Part shown: in pieces, positions 1-7,757 of the stretch
How positions within the stretch are numbered: the first letter of the stretch is position 1
How the letters are laid out: every line of letters starts with the position of its first letter
NCBI GenBank assembly: GCA_002095305.1
Contig: MIEI01000001.1
Coordinates: 1 to 64,000, forward strand
From: Pantoea brenneri
GTDB taxonomy: Bacteria; Pseudomonadota; Gammaproteobacteria; Enterobacterales; Enterobacteriaceae
Length of the DNA: 64,000 nt
Direction: 5' to 3'
Program-made: the position numbers and the translations under genes
Notes under the pieces: generated by a model
Database searches by the model: none
What the model was told of the DNA's origin: nothing
Seen by the model: only the letters and a program-made list of their open reading frames with translations

Positions 1-1
1 C

Positions 2-496
2 CGACTGCCGGTGCCCCAGGCGCTGGTACACGCGGCAGGCATGATGCAGGCTGCGCCGCTGGGTGAACTCGATCTCCACGCCAGCGCGCGCTTATGGCAG
101 TTGCATGTGGCAGCGGCGGAGCAACTGGCTAATCACTGCGCGCCACGGATGACCAGTGGCGGCAGGATTGTGCTGCTGGGCAGCCGCACCTCAGGCGGAG
201 CGGCAGGACGCAGTCAGTATGTGGCGACCAAATCCGCAATGATCGGGATGGTGCGCAGCTGGGCGGCAGAACTGGCACCGCGCGGCATTACCGCCAATAT
301 TGTGGCGCCTGGCGCAACCGACACGCCGATGCTGCAACAGCCGGGTCGGGGCAGCTCACCGCCGAGGCTGCCGCCAATTGGCCGCTTTATTCAGCCGGAG
401 GAAGTGGCCGGGCTGGTGCATTTTCTGCTCACGCCTGCCGCAGCGGCGATGACCGGACAGCAGCTGGTGCTGTGTGGCGGGGCGTCTCTCAGTTAA
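2..496 (+). CDS. SDR-family NAD(P)-dependent oxidoreductase, 5' truncated by window edge
   Basis: This is the C-terminal part of a short-chain dehydrogenase/reductase. The frame is open from base 2 and ends at TAA 494-496; the N-terminal Rossmann GxxxGxG segment would lie outside the window. HAAG (about bases 29-40) stands where the family has NNAG. The catalytic pair Tyr/Lys is in SQYVATK (Tyr at 218-220, Lys at 230-232), with Ser upstream in LLGSRTS. The later NIVAPGATDTPM matches the usual PG segment after the active site. Substrate cannot be inferred; FabG-like reductases and sugar or sterol dehydrogenases look alike here. A GTG at 11 is not a credible start, because the protein would lack its cofactor-binding half. 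The gene converges on yacL. Confidence 0.8.
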   Translation, partial: RLPVPQALVHAAGMMQAAPLGELDLHASARLWQLHVAAAEQLANHCAPRMTSGGRIVLLGSRTSGGAAGRSQYVATKSAMIGMVRSWAAELAPRGITANIVAPGATDTPMLQQPGRGSSPPRLPPIGRFIQPEEVAGLVHFLLTPAAAAMTGQQLVLCGGASLS

Positions 497-499
497 CCG

Positions 500-530
500 G
501 CCGGGCGGCTCAGGTCGCCCGGCTTTTATT
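500..530 (+). terminator. Rho-independent terminator of the SDR gene
   Basis: An 8-bp perfect stem (500-507 with 516-523) and 8-nt loop are followed by TTTTATT. It lies just after the SDR stop codon and overlaps the 3' end of the convergent yacL. Confidence 0.8.
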
Positions 531-893
531 ACCGTACTGATTCACAAACTGGCGATAAGCAGCGATCACCAGCAGAAAATCTTCAATGCCGCAGAATGAG
601 AGGCTCTCTTCGTCGTAGTAGTTCATCCCCTCCTCCATGCCGTCATCTTCCAGCGCCAGCAGATTGGCACGGATCATCACCTCTTCCTCGTCCAGCAGGA
701 TAGTGTATTCGCTGCCGACGCGCTGCCATTGTCGCACGCTGCCTTTCACATCTTCAATCGCCGCTTCGACTTCATCCAGCAGGCCGGGATCGTCCCTGAC
801 TTCTTCATTGAACCAGTGGCCGACCGCTTCGTGATCCATCGACATGCGCACCTTAATCTGGCCGGTCACATCGCGTAAAAATTCATATTCCAT
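510..893 (-). CDS. yacL: YacL family protein (UPF0231)
   Basis: The 127-residue acidic protein begins [15 protein letters not shown] and matches YacL of enteric bacteria (about 120 residues in E. coli). Function is unknown. No signal peptide or membrane segment is visible; it is probably a small soluble cytoplasmic protein with many Asp/Glu pairs in residues 25-85. It sits directly downstream of acnB on the same strand, as in E. coli, but a terminator separates the two, so it probably has its own promoter in the 190-bp gap. speDE, the usual next genes, are replaced by an SDR gene. Confidence 0.9.
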   Translation of the reverse strand: MEYEFLRDVTGQIKVRMSMDHEAVGHWFNEEVRDDPGLLDEVEAAIEDVKGSVRQWQRVGSEYTILLDEEEVMIRANLLALEDDGMEEGMNYYDEESLSFCGIEDFLLVIAAYRQFVNQYGNKSRAT

Positions 894-1035
894 CGCCCGT
901 TCCTCTCAACATCATCGCGTCACGTTATCAGTGTCAGCGCTGCCCCAACGGCAAAGTGTGACAAGTGGCGCATTATTGCAGGCTGTCCGGCGAAATCCAG
1001 CTTTTCATCGCACCGGTTGCCGTTGCACAGACGAA

Positions 1036-1063
1036 AAAAAGGGGCGAATCATCGCCCCTTTTT
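1036..1063 (-). terminator. acnB terminator
   Basis: A perfect 7-bp GC-rich stem (1041-1047 with 1052-1058), loop ATCA and flanking A/T tracts lie 20 bp beyond the acnB stop. On the minus strand the hairpin ends in seven T. Confidence 0.9.
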
Positions 1064-1082
1064 ACTGCTGCTGGTCAGTGAA

Positions 1083-3680
1083 TCAGACCGCAGTCTGGAA
1101 AATCACGCCGTCAGCTTTATCGGTGTACTGGGTCAGCTGGTCGAAGTTGAGATAGCGATAAGTGTCGCTGGCAGTTTTATCCACCTGCGCCATAAATTGC
1201 TGATACTCATCCGGCGTTGGCAGACGACCTAACAGTGAAGCCACCGCCGCCAGCTCGGCTGACGCCAGGTAGACGTTAGCGCCGGTACCCAGACGGTTCG
1301 GGAAGTTACGGGTTGAGGTGGAGACCACCGTCGCACCGTCCGCCACACGCGCCTGGTTACCCATGCAGAGTGAACAGCCTGGGATCTCGATACGCGCGCC
1401 GCTCTTACCGAATACGCTGTAGTAACCTTCCTCAGTCAGCTGCGCCGCATCCATCTTGGTTGGCGGAGCCACCCACAGACGGGTCGGTAACTGGCCTTTA
1501 TGGCTATCCAGCAGCTTACCGGCTGCACGGAAGTGACCGATGTTGGTCATGCACGATCCGATAAAGACTTCATCGATCTTCTCGCCCTGCACGTCAGACA
1601 GCAGACGGGCATCGTCTGGATCGTTTGGTGCGCAGAGGATCGGCTCTTTAATATCAGCCAGATCGATCTCAATCACTGCGGCATATTCCGCATCCGCATC
1701 CGCTTCCAGCAGCTGTGGATCCGCCAGCCATTTCTCCATGCCTTCAACACGACGCTCCAGGGTACGGCGATCGCCATAGCCTTCAGCAATCATCCACTTC
1801 AGCAGAACGATGTTGGAGTTGAGGTATTCAATGATTGGGTCTTTATCCAGCTTGATGGTACAGCCGGCCGCTGAACGTTCAGCTGACGCATCTGACAGCT
1901 CAAACGCCTGCTCGACTTTCAGATCCGGCAGCCCTTCAATCTCAAGGATGCGGCCAGAGAAGATGTTTTTCTTACCCTTCTTCTCAACGGTCAGCAGACC
2001 CTGTTTGATGGCATACAGCGGAATGGCATGAACCAGATCGCGCAGCGTAATGCCCGGCTCCATTTTACCTTTGAAGCGAACCAGCACGGATTCCGGCATG
2101 TCGAGCGGCATAACGCCGGTCGCTGCGGCAAACGCCACCAGGCCAGAACCCGCCGGGAAGGAGATGCCGATCGGGAAACGGGTATGTGAATCGCCGCCGG
2201 TGCCGACGGTATCCGGCAGCAGCATACGGTTCAGCCAGCTGTGGATAATGCCGTCACCCGGACGCAGCGACACACCGCCACGGTTCATGATGAAGTCAGG
2301 CAGCGTATGGTGTGTATTCACATCTACCGGCTTAGGATAAGCCGCGGTGTGACAGAATGACTGCATCACCAGATCGGTTGAGAAGCCGAGGCAGGCCAGA
2401 TCTTTCAGTTCATCACGGGTCATCGGACCGGTAGTATCCTGCGATCCCACCGAGGTCATTTTCGGTTCGCAATAGGCGCCCGGACGGACACCGTCGACGC
2501 CACAGGCGCGACCGACCATTTTCTGTGCCAGCGAGAAACCGCGGGTGCTCTCCGCGACATCTTTCGCCTGACGGAATACGGTGCTGTGCGGCAGACCCAG
2601 CGACTCACGCGCTTTGGTGGTCAGGCCACGACCGATGATCAGCGGAATACGGCCACCGGCGCGCACTTCGTCAATCAGCACTTCGGTTTTCAGTTCGAAG
2701 CTGGCCAGCAGTTCGTTGGTCTGGTGGTTACGCACTTCGCCTTTGAATGGATAGATGTCGATGACATCGCCCATGTTCAGGTTGTTCACGTCGACTTCGA
2801 TCGGCAGTGCACCGGCATCTTCCATGGTATTGAAGAAGATCGGAGCAATTTTGCTGCCCAGCACCACGCCGCCGCCTTTTTTATTCGGCACGTTCGGGAT
2901 GTCGTCGCCCATAAACCACAGCACCGAGTTGGTGGCGGATTTACGTGAGGAACCGGTACCGACCACGTCACCGACGTAAGCCAGCGGGAAGCCTTTTTCC
3001 TGCAGCGCTTTAATCTGTTTGATCGGGCCGACGTTGCCTGGCTCATCCGGCTCAATGCCTTCACGGGCATTTTTCAGCATCGCTAACGCGTGCAGTGGGA
3101 TGTCAGGACGTGACCAGGCATCCGGTGCCGGAGAGAGGTCGTCGGTATTGGTTTCGCCGGTAACTTTGAACACGGTGACGGTAATCTTTTCCGCCAGTTC
3201 TGGTCGTGACAGATACCATTCCGCATCTGCCCACGACTGCATCACCTGCTTCGCGTAGTCATTGCCCGCTTTGGCTTTCTCTTCTACATCGTAGAAGCTG
3301 TCGAACATCAGTAGCGTGTGTGACAGGGCTTTGACCGCGATAGGAGCCAGTTTTTGGTCGTCCAGCGCCTCGATCAGCGGATGAATATTGTAACCGCCCT
3401 GCATGGTGCCGAGCAGTTCAACCGCTTTTTCAGGAGAGATCAGAGGAGAGGTGGCTTCGCCTTTGGCGACAGCGGCCAGGAAACCCGCTTTAACGTACGC
3501 CGCTTCATCGACGCCGGGTGGAACACGGTTGACCAACAGATCGGTCAGAAATTCTTCTTCACCCGCAGGTGGATTTTTTAGCAGTTCAACCAGCGCGGCC
3601 ATTTGGGAAGCATCTAAAGGCTTAGGTACGATCCCTTCGGCGGCACGCTCGGCAACGTGCTTACGGTATTCTTCTAGCAC
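1083..3680 (-). CDS. acnB: Bifunctional aconitate hydratase 2 / 2-methylisocitrate dehydratase
   Basis: AcnB interconverts citrate and isocitrate in the TCA cycle and also acts on 2-methylcitrate intermediates; the family's apo form binds mRNA under iron loss or oxidative stress. The start chosen is GTG at 3680, preceded by GAGGATAA, because it gives [16 protein letters not shown] and 865 residues, the E. coli length; an upstream ATG at 3743 would add 21 unrelated residues. The N-terminal HEAT-like domain comes first, then the swivel domain. The [4Fe-4S] cysteines are in FIGSCMTN and PGCSLCMGN near the C-terminus. It is monocistronic, with its own promoter and terminator. Confidence 0.97.
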   Translation of the reverse strand: MLEEYRKHVAERAAEGIVPKPLDASQMAALVELLKNPPAGEEEFLTDLLVNRVPPGVDEAAYVKAGFLAAVAKGEATSPLISPEKAVELLGTMQGGYNIHPLIEALDDQKLAPIAVKALSHTLLMFDSFYDVEEKAKAGNDYAKQVMQSWADAEWYLSRPELAEKITVTVFKVTGETNTDDLSPAPDAWSRPDIPLHALAMLKNAREGIEPDEPGNVGPIKQIKALQEKGFPLAYVGDVVGTGSSRKSATNSVLWFMGDDIPNVPNKKGGGVVLGSKIAPIFFNTMEDAGALPIEVDVNNLNMGDVIDIYPFKGEVRNHQTNELLASFELKTEVLIDEVRAGGRIPLIIGRGLTTKARESLGLPHSTVFRQAKDVAESTRGFSLAQKMVGRACGVDGVRPGAYCEPKMTSVGSQDTTGPMTRDELKDLACLGFSTDLVMQSFCHTAAYPKPVDVNTHHTLPDFIMNRGGVSLRPGDGIIHSWLNRMLLPDTVGTGGDSHTRFPIGISFPAGSGLVAFAAATGVMPLDMPESVLVRFKGKMEPGITLRDLVHAIPLYAIKQGLLTVEKKGKKNIFSGRILEIEGLPDLKVEQAFELSDASAERSAAGCTIKLDKDPIIEYLNSNIVLLKWMIAEGYGDRRTLERRVEGMEKWLADPQLLEADADAEYAAVIEIDLADIKEPILCAPNDPDDARLLSDVQGEKIDEVFIGSCMTNIGHFRAAGKLLDSHKGQLPTRLWVAPPTKMDAAQLTEEGYYSVFGKSGARIEIPGCSLCMGNQARVADGATVVSTSTRNFPNRLGTGANVYLASAELAAVASLLGRLPTPDEYQQFMAQVDKTASDTYRYLNFDQLTQYTDKADGVIFQTAV

Positions 3681-3790
3681 GACGTTATCCTCGCTCTCAT
3701 TATGTAGGGCTTTCCGACCACCTTGCTCACTTATAGAGAACAACCTTACCTTATGATGTCCAGGTTGAGGTGCCCGGTTTCGCGGAGGGC

Positions 3791-3819
3791 AGAATAGCAG
3801 GATTTCGGGTGTTTGTTAA
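3791..3819 (-). promoter_or_regulatory. Predicted acnB sigma70 promoter
   Basis: On the minus strand TTAACA (3814-3819), a 17-bp spacer and TATTCT (3791-3796) lie about 110 bp before the GTG start. The match to consensus is reasonable and no better pair is evident nearby. Transcription would begin near 3784. Confidence 0.6.
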
Positions 3820-4107
3820 TCTGTTTACAAAAATACAACATTAAATGCATAACCAATTGCGACGGTTTTACGCCGCCAGCCATCGCCCTTCCGGACGGCA
3901 AACCGGCCCGTAAAGCACGCCATTACGCCGCCGGAAAACATCACCACGCGTTGACCTGCCGGTCAGGGTTTTACCAGCAATGATTTATCTGAAATGTATA
4001 ACGGCGAGGAATAGAACGCCGGCCTGAAGATAATTTTTGGCGAGTTGCTGGCAGAATCAGATACTGTTTCGCAGCAGACAGCAGATGGTTTTGGCGGGTA
4101 AGAAAAG
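3820..4107. other. Intergenic region between acnB promoter and padC terminator
   Basis: About 290 bases without a supported gene. The part nearest acnB is AT-rich and may hold regulator sites (CRP- and ArcA-type control of acnB is known in E. coli), but I see no match strong enough to name. This junction carries yacH in E. coli; no trace of it is visible. Confidence 0.5.
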
Positions 4108-4134
4108 CAGAAGAGCCCGGCATGGGCTCTTCTG
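4108..4134 (-). terminator. padC terminator
   Basis: An 11-bp perfect inverted repeat (4108-4118 with 4124-4134) and 5-nt loop lie just after the decarboxylase stop. On the minus strand it is followed by a T-rich stretch (CTTTTCTT). Confidence 0.85.
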
Positions 4135-4141
4135 AACGAGG

Positions 4142-4651
4142 TTAGTTTTTCAGATTGGCAGGAAAATCGGCGGGCAGTTCACTGGCCGGGCAATCAATCA
4201 CGCTGTCATTGTTTTCGCCGGCATCGCGGATAAAGGTCAGCGTAGCGAACTCATCAATCACTTCAGTCGGATAAGCCGGACCTGCCTCGCGATATTGTGC
4301 CATCTCTTCCAGATGTTCGTTCTGGAAGCAGACAGTTTTTTCCGGATTGTTCATCACCCAGCGAGGGAAGAAGATGGTGCCGTGGAAAATTTTATCGGTC
4401 AGGTTAACCGCCAGGCTGACATCGGTGCCGGTTGGCTCGGTCCAGGAGACTTTATAGACATCCTGTGCCAGACGGACGATATAAGCGTGCTGATTTTTCA
4501 CCCAACGGTTACCCACCATTCCGCTGTGAATCCGGTAATCAACGGTGTTGGCATTTTTTATATAGAGCTCGTAGTTCCAGCCGTTGTCATAGGTATAAAC
4601 CAGATGTTTGCCGACCAGACCAGACAGGGTGTTTTTATCAAAAGTGCTCAT
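4142..4651 (-). CDS. padC: Phenolic acid decarboxylase
   Basis: This non-oxidative, cofactor-free enzyme decarboxylates hydroxycinnamates such as p-coumaric, ferulic and caffeic acid to vinylphenols, detoxifying plant phenolics in the cytoplasm. The 169-residue protein has the family's full length. The catalytic residues known from the Bacillus enzyme are all present with an offset of eight: Tyr19, Tyr21, Arg49 and Glu72, within LVYTYDNGWNY, VGNRWVK and SWTEPTGTDV. It is transcribed away from a LysR gene 105 bp upstream, the usual layout for an inducible gene and its regulator. The pair replaces yacH between acnB and lpd, so it is accessory. Family assignment is firm; the natural substrate is inferred. 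Confidence 0.95.
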   Translation of the reverse strand: MSTFDKNTLSGLVGKHLVYTYDNGWNYELYIKNANTVDYRIHSGMVGNRWVKNQHAYIVRLAQDVYKVSWTEPTGTDVSLAVNLTDKIFHGTIFFPRWVMNNPEKTVCFQNEHLEEMAQYREAGPAYPTEVIDEFATLTFIRDAGENNDSVIDCPASELPADFPANLKN

Positions 4652-4756
4652 GATGATTTCCTCATTTATTTGCCTTGAGGAGATTATTGCGCGTTACAAA
4701 ACCGATTAATAACGCTATTTTTAGCACTTATTCATTCAAATTTTAGATATATTATT
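4652..4756. promoter_or_regulatory. Divergent padC / lysR control region
   Basis: This 105-bp AT-rich gap must contain both promoters and, by LysR-family precedent, a T-N11-A operator; I could not single out one operator. The TAGATATATT block (4744-4753) just before the regulator start resembles a -10 element. No Shine-Dalgarno sequence precedes the regulator. Confidence 0.5.
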
Positions 4757-5653
4757 ATGCATAAAACGACGCTCGAACAGTGGTTTCTTCTCGACTCGGT
4801 AGTTAACGAAGGAAGCTTTGCACTGGCGGCAGAGAAAAATAACCGCAGCCAGTCTTCAGTCAGTTACCAGATTGGTTTGCTGCAGCAGCGGCTGGGCGTA
4901 GCGCTACTGCAACAGGCAGGACGCCGGGCGGTTCTGACGGCGGAGGGCCAGCAGCTACTGGCGCAGGCGCGGCCGCTGCTGACCGGTTTTAGTAGCCTGG
5001 AAGCGCAGGCGGCGGCGTTACAGCGCGGCGAGCCTTCCCGTGTCGACCTGATGGTCGATGCCATCGCACCTAAACCGCTGCTGTTTAAGGTGTTACACCA
5101 GTTTCAGCAGCGTTATCCGCACGTCCGCGTCTGGTTCAGTGAAATCGTCCGCAGCGAAACGCCGCTCAGGCTGGCTGAACAGCAGGCCGATCTCTGGCTG
5201 GTGGCACACAGCGACGACCAGCCATTGGCAGGTGAGAGTCTGATGAGCGTCGATTTTATTGCCGTCGCCCATCGCGATCATCCCCTGCACAGCGAACCGG
5301 CTCCGCTCAGTGCGACGACGCTGGCGCGCTGGCCCTGCATTACCATCCTCGATCGGCAGCAACAGCAGCAGTCAGAAGTCAGTGGCGAGCAGGCAGAGAA
5401 CTGGTCATTCACTACCCTGTCGGCGGCTATTGAGGCGGTGCAGCATCAGCTGGGCTATGGCTGGTTGCCGGAGAAGAACATTGCCGCCTTGCTGGAGAGC
5501 GGCGAACTGCGCCCGCTTCCGCTGCTGCAGGGACGTCGACGTTCAACCTCGCTGATGTTGCGCATCAATGAGGAGAGATTACCGGGCAATGCGGCCATCG
5601 CGGTACTGGCGCAGATGTTTATCGACCAGGTGGCGGCGGACCGACGGGTGTGA
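4757..5653 (+). CDS. LysR-family transcriptional regulator, probable regulator of padC
   Basis: A 298-residue LysR-type regulator. The N-terminal winged HTH (about residues 5-65) contains ALAAEKNNRSQSSVSYQIG, and a periplasmic-binding-like co-inducer domain follows from about residue 90. Divergent orientation next to padC suggests phenolic-acid-responsive control of that gene, by analogy with LysR-padC pairs in other enterobacteria; this is inference from position. The ATG is fixed by the position of the HTH, yet no Shine-Dalgarno sequence precedes it and the upstream bases look like a -10 box, so the message might be leaderless. No further gene follows before the CRISPR array. Confidence 0.88.
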   Translation: MHKTTLEQWFLLDSVVNEGSFALAAEKNNRSQSSVSYQIGLLQQRLGVALLQQAGRRAVLTAEGQQLLAQARPLLTGFSSLEAQAAALQRGEPSRVDLMVDAIAPKPLLFKVLHQFQQRYPHVRVWFSEIVRSETPLRLAEQQADLWLVAHSDDQPLAGESLMSVDFIAVAHRDHPLHSEPAPLSATTLARWPCITILDRQQQQQSEVSGEQAENWSFTTLSAAIEAVQHQLGYGWLPEKNIAALLESGELRPLPLLQGRRRSTSLMLRINEERLPGNAAIAVLAQMFIDQVAADRRV

Positions 5654-5697
5654 TGATACGTGTTTCGTTCGTGGGAGAGGATAAGTGCGGGTTGGGG

Positions 5698-6012
5698 TAT
5701 TTTGTCCCCGCAGATGCGGGGAATACGTGCCGTAATAGCGGTGATGGCAATCGATGAGCGTTTATCCCCACTGGCACGGGGAACACTTCAGGAAGTTCCC
5801 AACCATCTTCTGCCGCCTCGGTTTATCCCCGCTGGCGCGGGGAACACTCCAGCCGCCCGCTGGCGATGGTGTCGTAAGCCGGTTTATCCCCGCTCACGCG
5901 GGGAACACGGCTTTCAGTGCTTCCAGGTTCTTCAATATTGCGGTTTATCCCCGCTCACGTCCAGACTGCAGAAAGCATGATCGCGGTTTATCCCCGCTCA
6001 CGCGGGGAACAC
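5698..6012 (-). CRISPR. Orphan type I-E CRISPR array, six repeats (two damaged), no cas genes
   Basis: There are six copies of a 29-bp repeat at 5698-5726, 5758-5786, 5819-5847, 5880-5908, 5941-5959 and 5984-6012. The core CCCCGCTCACGCGGGG is palindromic, and on the minus strand each intact unit ends ATAAACCG, the type I-E crRNA 5' handle, so the array would be read leftward with its leader at 6013 onward. Repeats at 5880 and 5984 are identical. The leader-distal copy at 5698 has about eight changes, as terminal repeats often do. Spacers are 31, 32, 32 and 32 nt. The fifth unit has lost 18 bp covering 10 repeat and 8 spacer bases. No cas gene occurs in the window, so any activity depends on Cas proteins encoded elsewhere. 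Confidence 0.93.
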
Positions 6013-6090
6013 CCTAAAATTATCTGATTGATTACTAACTTCTTTTTCAAGCCCGATAATTCTACCGAATTCTACCCCCAGACTTAAGCC
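6013..6090 (-). promoter_or_regulatory. Possible CRISPR leader
   Basis: AT-rich DNA abuts the leader-proximal repeat, and 6021-6033 read on the minus strand has one mismatch to the IHF consensus WATCAANNNNTTR. Type I-E leaders need IHF for spacer acquisition, so this is suggestive, but a promoter is not clear. Confidence 0.4.
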
Positions 6091-6126
6091 AGATGCACAG
6101 TTAATCGCCAGTCCAAAATTCAGGCA

Positions 6127-6156
6127 AAAAAAAGCTCCCTTATCGGGAGCTTTTTC
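6127..6156 (-). terminator. lpd terminator
   Basis: A nine-pair stem (6131-6139 with 6145-6153) has a 5-nt loop; on the minus strand it is followed by a run of T. It lies just beyond the lpd stop codon and separates lpd from the CRISPR leader. Confidence 0.92.
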
Positions 6157-6172
6157 TATCAGGCAGAGTGAC

Positions 6173-7597
6173 TTATTTCTTTTTCGCTTTCGCGTTAGGC
6201 AGATCGGTGATGCTGCCTTCAAAGATTTCAGCCGCCAGGCCCACTGACTCATGCAGGGTTGGGTGAGCATGGATGGTCAGCGCGATATCTTCCGCATCAC
6301 AACCCATCTCGATCGCCAGACCGATTTCACCCAGCAGCTCGCCGCCGTTGGTGCCGACAATCGCGCCACCGATAACCCGGTGCGTTTCTTTGTCGAAAAT
6401 CAGTTTGGTGATGCCGTCTGCACAGTCAGAAGCGATAGCACGGCCAGAGGCTGCCCACGGGAAGGTGGCGGTCTCGTAGCTGATGCCTTTCTCTTTCGCT
6501 TCTTTCTCGGTCAGGCCGACCCAGGCAACTTCTGGCTCGGTATAAGCGATGGATGGGATCACTTTAGGATCGAAGTAGTGCTTCAGACCCGAGATCACTT
6601 CCGCCGCAACGTGGCCTTCGTGCACACCTTTGTGCGCCAGCATTGGCTGACCGACGATGTCGCCGATAGCGTAGATGTGCGGCACGTTAGTGCGCATCTG
6701 CTTATCGACACGAATGAAGCCGCGATCGTCCACTTCCACGCCCGCTTTGCCCGCATCCAGACCTTTACCATTCGGTACACGACCGATAGCAACCAGCACT
6801 GCATCGTAACGCTGTGCTTCGCCTGGCGCTTTTTTACCTTCCATCGAAACGTAAATGCCATCGTCTTTTGCTTCAACGGCGGTCACTTTGGTTTCCAGCA
6901 TCAGGTTAAATTTCTTGCTGATTTTCTTGGTGAAGACTTTCACCACGTCTTTATCCGCAGCCGGGATGACCTGATCGAACATCTCGACCACATCAATCTC
7001 TGAACCCAGCGCATGATAGACCGTCGCCATTTCCAGACCGATGATACCGCCACCCATAACCAGCAGGCGCTTCGGTACTTCTTTCAGTTCCAGTGCATCG
7101 GTTGAATCCCAGACGCGTGGATCTTCATGCGGAATGAACGGCAGTTCGATTGGGCGTGAACCCGCAGCGATGATAGCGTTATCGAAGTTGATGGTGGTCG
7201 CGCCGCCTTCTCCTTCAACCACCAGGGTGTTAGCACCGGTGAATTTGCCCAGGCCATTAACCACTTTGACTTTACGACCTTTTGCCATACCTGACAGGCC
7301 GCCAGTCAACTGGTTGATCACCTTCTCTTTCCAGCTGCGAATCTTGTTGATATCAGTCGATGGCTGACCAAACACAATGCCGTGCTCTTCAAGGGCTTTC
7401 GCCTCTTCAATCACTTTAGCAACGTGCAGCAGCGCTTTAGATGGGATACAACCGACGTTCAGACAAACACCACCGAGGGTGCTGTAACGCTCTACCAGTA
7501 CGGTTTCCAGACCTAAATCCGCGCAACGGAAGGCTGCAGAGTATCCTGCAGGACCCGCCCCAAGTACTACGACCTGGGTTTTAATCTCTGTACTCAT
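6173..7597 (-). CDS. lpd: Dihydrolipoyl dehydrogenase (E3)
   Basis: This FAD enzyme reoxidises dihydrolipoyl groups of the pyruvate and 2-oxoglutarate dehydrogenase complexes and the glycine cleavage system, passing electrons to NAD+. FAD-binding GAGPAG is at residues 13-18, the redox disulfide Cys45/Cys50 in GGVCLNVGCIPSKA, and the C-terminal His/Glu pair in HAHPTLHESVG. Two ATG codons are adjacent (7600, 7597); the second gives 474 residues and better spacing from GAGG. It has its own predicted promoter downstream of aceF, so E3 can be made separately from E1/E2. The C-terminus PNAKAKKK matches the E. coli protein closely. Confidence 0.97.
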   Translation of the reverse strand: MSTEIKTQVVVLGAGPAGYSAAFRCADLGLETVLVERYSTLGGVCLNVGCIPSKALLHVAKVIEEAKALEEHGIVFGQPSTDINKIRSWKEKVINQLTGGLSGMAKGRKVKVVNGLGKFTGANTLVVEGEGGATTINFDNAIIAAGSRPIELPFIPHEDPRVWDSTDALELKEVPKRLLVMGGGIIGLEMATVYHALGSEIDVVEMFDQVIPAADKDVVKVFTKKISKKFNLMLETKVTAVEAKDDGIYVSMEGKKAPGEAQRYDAVLVAIGRVPNGKGLDAGKAGVEVDDRGFIRVDKQMRTNVPHIYAIGDIVGQPMLAHKGVHEGHVAAEVISGLKHYFDPKVIPSIAYTEPEVAWVGLTEKEAKEKGISYETATFPWAASGRAIASDCADGITKLIFDKETHRVIGGAIVGTNGGELLGEIGLAIEMGCDAEDIALTIHAHPTLHESVGLAAEIFEGSITDLPNAKAKKK

Positions 7598-7673
7598 CAT
7601 GACCTCTTATTTGATATCCGGCGGGTCAGACGTTCTTATGATGCCCTTGTTCCACCGGGACTTTCACCGCAAG

Positions 7674-7702
7674 AGTTTACAGAATTGTTAACAAACTGCC
7701 AA
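7674..7702 (-). promoter_or_regulatory. Predicted lpd promoter with overlapping ArcA-like element
   Basis: On the minus strand TTGGCA (7697-7702), a 17-bp spacer and TAAACT (7674-7679) form a good sigma70 promoter. The spacer and -10 carry GTTAACAATTCTGTAAAC, which resembles ArcA-repressed sites; ArcA control of lpd is established in E. coli. The binding claim here is inference. Confidence 0.6.
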
Positions 7703-7726
7703 CCGCGGTGCGACGAATCGTTACAG

Positions 7727-7750
7727 GAAGGCCGGCTTTCGCCGGCCTTC
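7727..7750 (-). terminator. Stem-loop between aceF and lpd
   Basis: A perfect 10-bp stem (7727-7736 with 7741-7750) with loop TTTC lies just after the aceF stop. There is no T tract on the minus strand, so it may be a partial terminator or an mRNA 3'-end stabiliser. Confidence 0.6.
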
Positions 7751-7757
7751 TTCACAT

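Noticed and set aside
5660-6017. Small ORFs across the CRISPR array (repeating YPRSRGEH- or LSPLARGT-like peptides)
   Set aside because: The apparent peptide repeats are only the translated CRISPR repeat.
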